From CAZMVU01 sp964569295 (GTDB taxonomy: Bacteria > Hydrogenedentota > Hydrogenedentia > Hydrogenedentales > JAGMZX01): a DNA stretch of 7,083 nt. Shown in pieces: positions 5,995 to 7,083 of this stretch. Where the stretch lies: NCBI GenBank assembly GCA_964569295.1, contig CAZMVU010000234.1:1-7083 (forward strand), written 5' to 3'. Position numbers and translations under genes: made by a program. Each line of letters begins with the position of its first letter. Positions within the stretch are counted from its first letter, which is position 1. Below the pieces are notes generated by a model that was given only the letters and a program-made list of their open reading frames with translations, was not told where the DNA came from and ran no database searches.

Positions 5995-6726
5995 TCACTC
6001 TTCCTCGGCGTACATGTCGAGTTCGTCCAGGATTTCCTGGATCGCGTTATCGAGGCCGATGAAGAGGGCGCGCGCCATGATGTCGTGGCCGATGTTCACC
6101 TCTTCGAGGCCGGGCAGGGCGGCGACATGCGCGAGGTTGCGCACGGTGAGCCCATGGCCCGCGTGGAGCGCGAGATCGCTGTCGAGCACATATTCGGCGC
6201 AGGAGAACAGGCGCGACAACTCTTGTTCTCTCCCTTCCACCCCGATGGCGTTGGCGTAGGCGCCGGTGTGGAGTTCGACGGCATCGGCGCCGGTTTCGAT
6301 ACTGGCGTCGATCTGCGCGATTTCCGGGTCGATGAACATGCTGACGAGAATGCCGTGGTCATGCATTTCCTGGACCACGTCTTTCAGTTGCGCCTGTTTT
6401 TCATGCACATCGAGCCCGCCCTCCGTGGTAATCTCCTGCCGGTTCTCCGGCACGAGACACACGGTGTGCGGGCGCACGCGCTTCGCGATGTCCACGATTT
6501 CGCGTGCGGCGGCCATCTCGAGGTTCATGCGTACAAGCAGTGTTTCGCTCAAGAGTTCGACATCGCGGTCTTGAATGTGACGCCGGTCCCGGCGCAGATG
6601 CACGGTAATCTGGTGGGCCCCCGCCATTTCACATACCTTCGCCGCCATGATTATGTCGGGCACGCGCCCCTTGCGCGCTTCGCGCAAGGTCGCCACATGG
6701 TCAATGTTTACACCAAGTTCGATCAT
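5995..6726 (-). CDS. pdxJ: Pyridoxine 5'-phosphate synthase
   Basis: PdxJ condenses 1-deoxy-D-xylulose 5-phosphate with 3-amino-2-oxopropyl phosphate to give pyridoxine 5'-phosphate, the closing step of the DXP-dependent vitamin B6 route, in the cytoplasm. The 243 residues equal the E. coli length. The N terminus ELGVNIDHVATLREAR is typical. The active-site residues expected from E. coli are present: His43 (TVHL), Glu70 (RMNLEM) and His191 (HAGHGLT), together with LVPENRQEITTEGGLD, ELHTGAYA and NIGH near the end. The segment HLRRDRRH has Arg46 where E. coli has Glu; neighbouring Arg and His are kept, so activity is probably unaffected. The ATG at 6726 has GAGGT at 6737-6741, 10 nt upstream. 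The gene lies just before hemL, a PLP enzyme, and is not followed by acpS as in E. coli. Confidence 0.97.
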   Translation of the reverse strand: MIELGVNIDHVATLREARKGRVPDIIMAAKVCEMAGAHQITVHLRRDRRHIQDRDVELLSETLLVRMNLEMAAAREIVDIAKRVRPHTVCLVPENRQEITTEGGLDVHEKQAQLKDVVQEMHDHGILVSMFIDPEIAQIDASIETGADAVELHTGAYANAIGVEGREQELSRLFSCAEYVLDSDLALHAGHGLTVRNLAHVAALPGLEEVNIGHDIMARALFIGLDNAIQEILDELDMYAEEE

Positions 6727-6767
6727 CGCCGTCGCAACCTCATAGTTGGAACTGTCCCATTAAGACC

Positions 6768-6794
6768 CGGCACATGCAGTGGTGTCATGTGCCG
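6768..6794. repeat. Perfect 9-bp inverted repeat upstream of pdxJ
   Basis: CGGCACATG (6768-6776) and CATGTGCCG (6786-6794) are exact reverse complements with a 9-nt loop. The element sits 42-68 bp before the pdxJ start, in the place of a leader or operator. It could be a stem in the pdxJ 5' untranslated region, an operator for a dimeric regulator, or the terminator stem of an upstream gene, although no U-tract follows. Confidence 0.6.
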
Positions 6795-6822
6795 CCCAGG
6801 AAGCCCTATGAAACATGAAACA

Positions 6823-6849
6823 GCCGGGACATTGCAATGATCGCCCGGC
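6823..6849. repeat. GCCGGG/CCCGGC inverted repeat
   Basis: GCCGGG (6823-6828) pairs with CCCGGC (6844-6849) over a 15-nt loop that itself contains the palindrome ATTGCAAT (6831-6838). It is a moderately strong stem without a T-run on either side, and its function is not evident. Confidence 0.4.
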
Positions 6850-6996
6850 GGTTGCGAGGAATGGGAGGTCTTTAGTGCCTGAAAGATCGTAACGGGCAAC
6901 AAAAGACAAGAAGATTTCGGAGGTCATCGGCAACCTGTTGCAGCCCCATGCCTTATCGAGTCTGAAAAGTGCGGAGTTCTTCTGCCCTTCTGGGTT

Positions 6997-7011
6997 GTGG
7001 GCGCAGCCCAC
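6997..7011. repeat. Compact hairpin GTGGGC-GCA-GCCCAC
   Basis: A perfect 6-bp stem with a 3-nt loop. Such short GC-rich palindromes with tight loops are typical of REP-like extragenic repeats, but only one copy is seen here, so repeat status is inferred. Confidence 0.4.
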
Positions 7012-7083
7012 GTTAGTACCTTAGGCATTGACTCGTATAAAGAACAACAAGAAGTGATTCGGGCACCTTGTGTAAGCTCTAGC

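Larger units (their letters stand above)
6727..7083. other. Gene-free region upstream of pdxJ with several hairpins
   Basis: No credible gene is seen. The longest frame (minus strand, 83 codons, 7011 to 6760) is Cys- and His-sprinkled without recognisable motifs or a good ribosome binding site. By hand count GC falls to about 50-58 percent at 6841-7020 and about 43 percent at 7021-7083, lower than the neighbouring genes look. Three inverted repeats are present (listed separately). The region should contain the pdxJ promoter, but I could not pick one with confidence. It may be intergenic DNA, a decayed gene, or a repeat-derived segment. Confidence 0.5.

Noticed and set aside
6760..7011. 83-codon minus-strand frame upstream of pdxJ
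   Set aside because: No recognisable motif or ribosome binding site, unusual composition, and it runs through two hairpins; coding is not supported.

Overview
The window is a GC-rich bacterial chromosome segment in which every credible gene lies on the minus strand. In transcription order (right to left) these are pdxJ, hemL, a type II secretion-type pseudopilin, a 51-residue single-pass membrane peptide, a 633-residue polytopic membrane protein, and clpP. No gene is supported on the plus strand; long plus-strand frames there are shadows of high GC. The mix of core metabolic genes with a large 'FTLIELLTVIAIIAILAG' pseudopilin carrying a Ca-binding-type loop recalls bacteria rich in such proteins (PVC-group or Hydrogenedentes-like lineages). 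No rRNA or other phylogenetic marker confirms this, so the lineage is an inference.

Right part (about 4477-7083): a gene-free stretch of roughly 360 bp, slightly lower in GC and with three perfect or near-perfect hairpins, precedes pdxJ (pyridoxine 5'-phosphate synthase). A 231-bp gap with two small stem-loops separates pdxJ from hemL (glutamate-1-semialdehyde aminomutase). PdxJ makes the precursor of PLP, and HemL needs PLP to make 5-aminolevulinate for tetrapyrroles, so the two neighbours are linked by their cofactor.

Middle (about 3190-4370): the pseudopilin looks like a self-contained transcription unit. A near-consensus sigma70 promoter (TTGACC, 17 bp, TAATAT) lies 41-69 bp upstream of its start, and a long GC-rich stem ending in TTTT lies just after its stop. 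The promoter also settles the start codon, because an upstream in-frame ATG falls inside the -10 box. The protein contains a textbook 12-residue EF-hand loop and a second degenerate one.

Left part (1-3190): a 51-residue hydrophobic peptide ends 4 bp before the GTG start of a large membrane protein. That protein has about ten helices followed by a soluble tail with TPR-like helices; its membrane half loosely resembles O-antigen ligase/polymerase proteins, but I see no signature motif. ClpP follows 93 bp later. Its Ser and His are in place, but the catalytic Asp is replaced by Asn and the N-terminal axial region is atypical. No Clp ATPase gene is in the window. The first 301 bp hold only inverted repeats.

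The most interesting items are the Asn-triad ClpP, the EF-hand pseudopilin, and the unassigned peptide/membrane-protein pair. I see no CRISPR array, insertion sequence, tRNA or rRNA, and no clear evidence of an entirely new multi-gene system.
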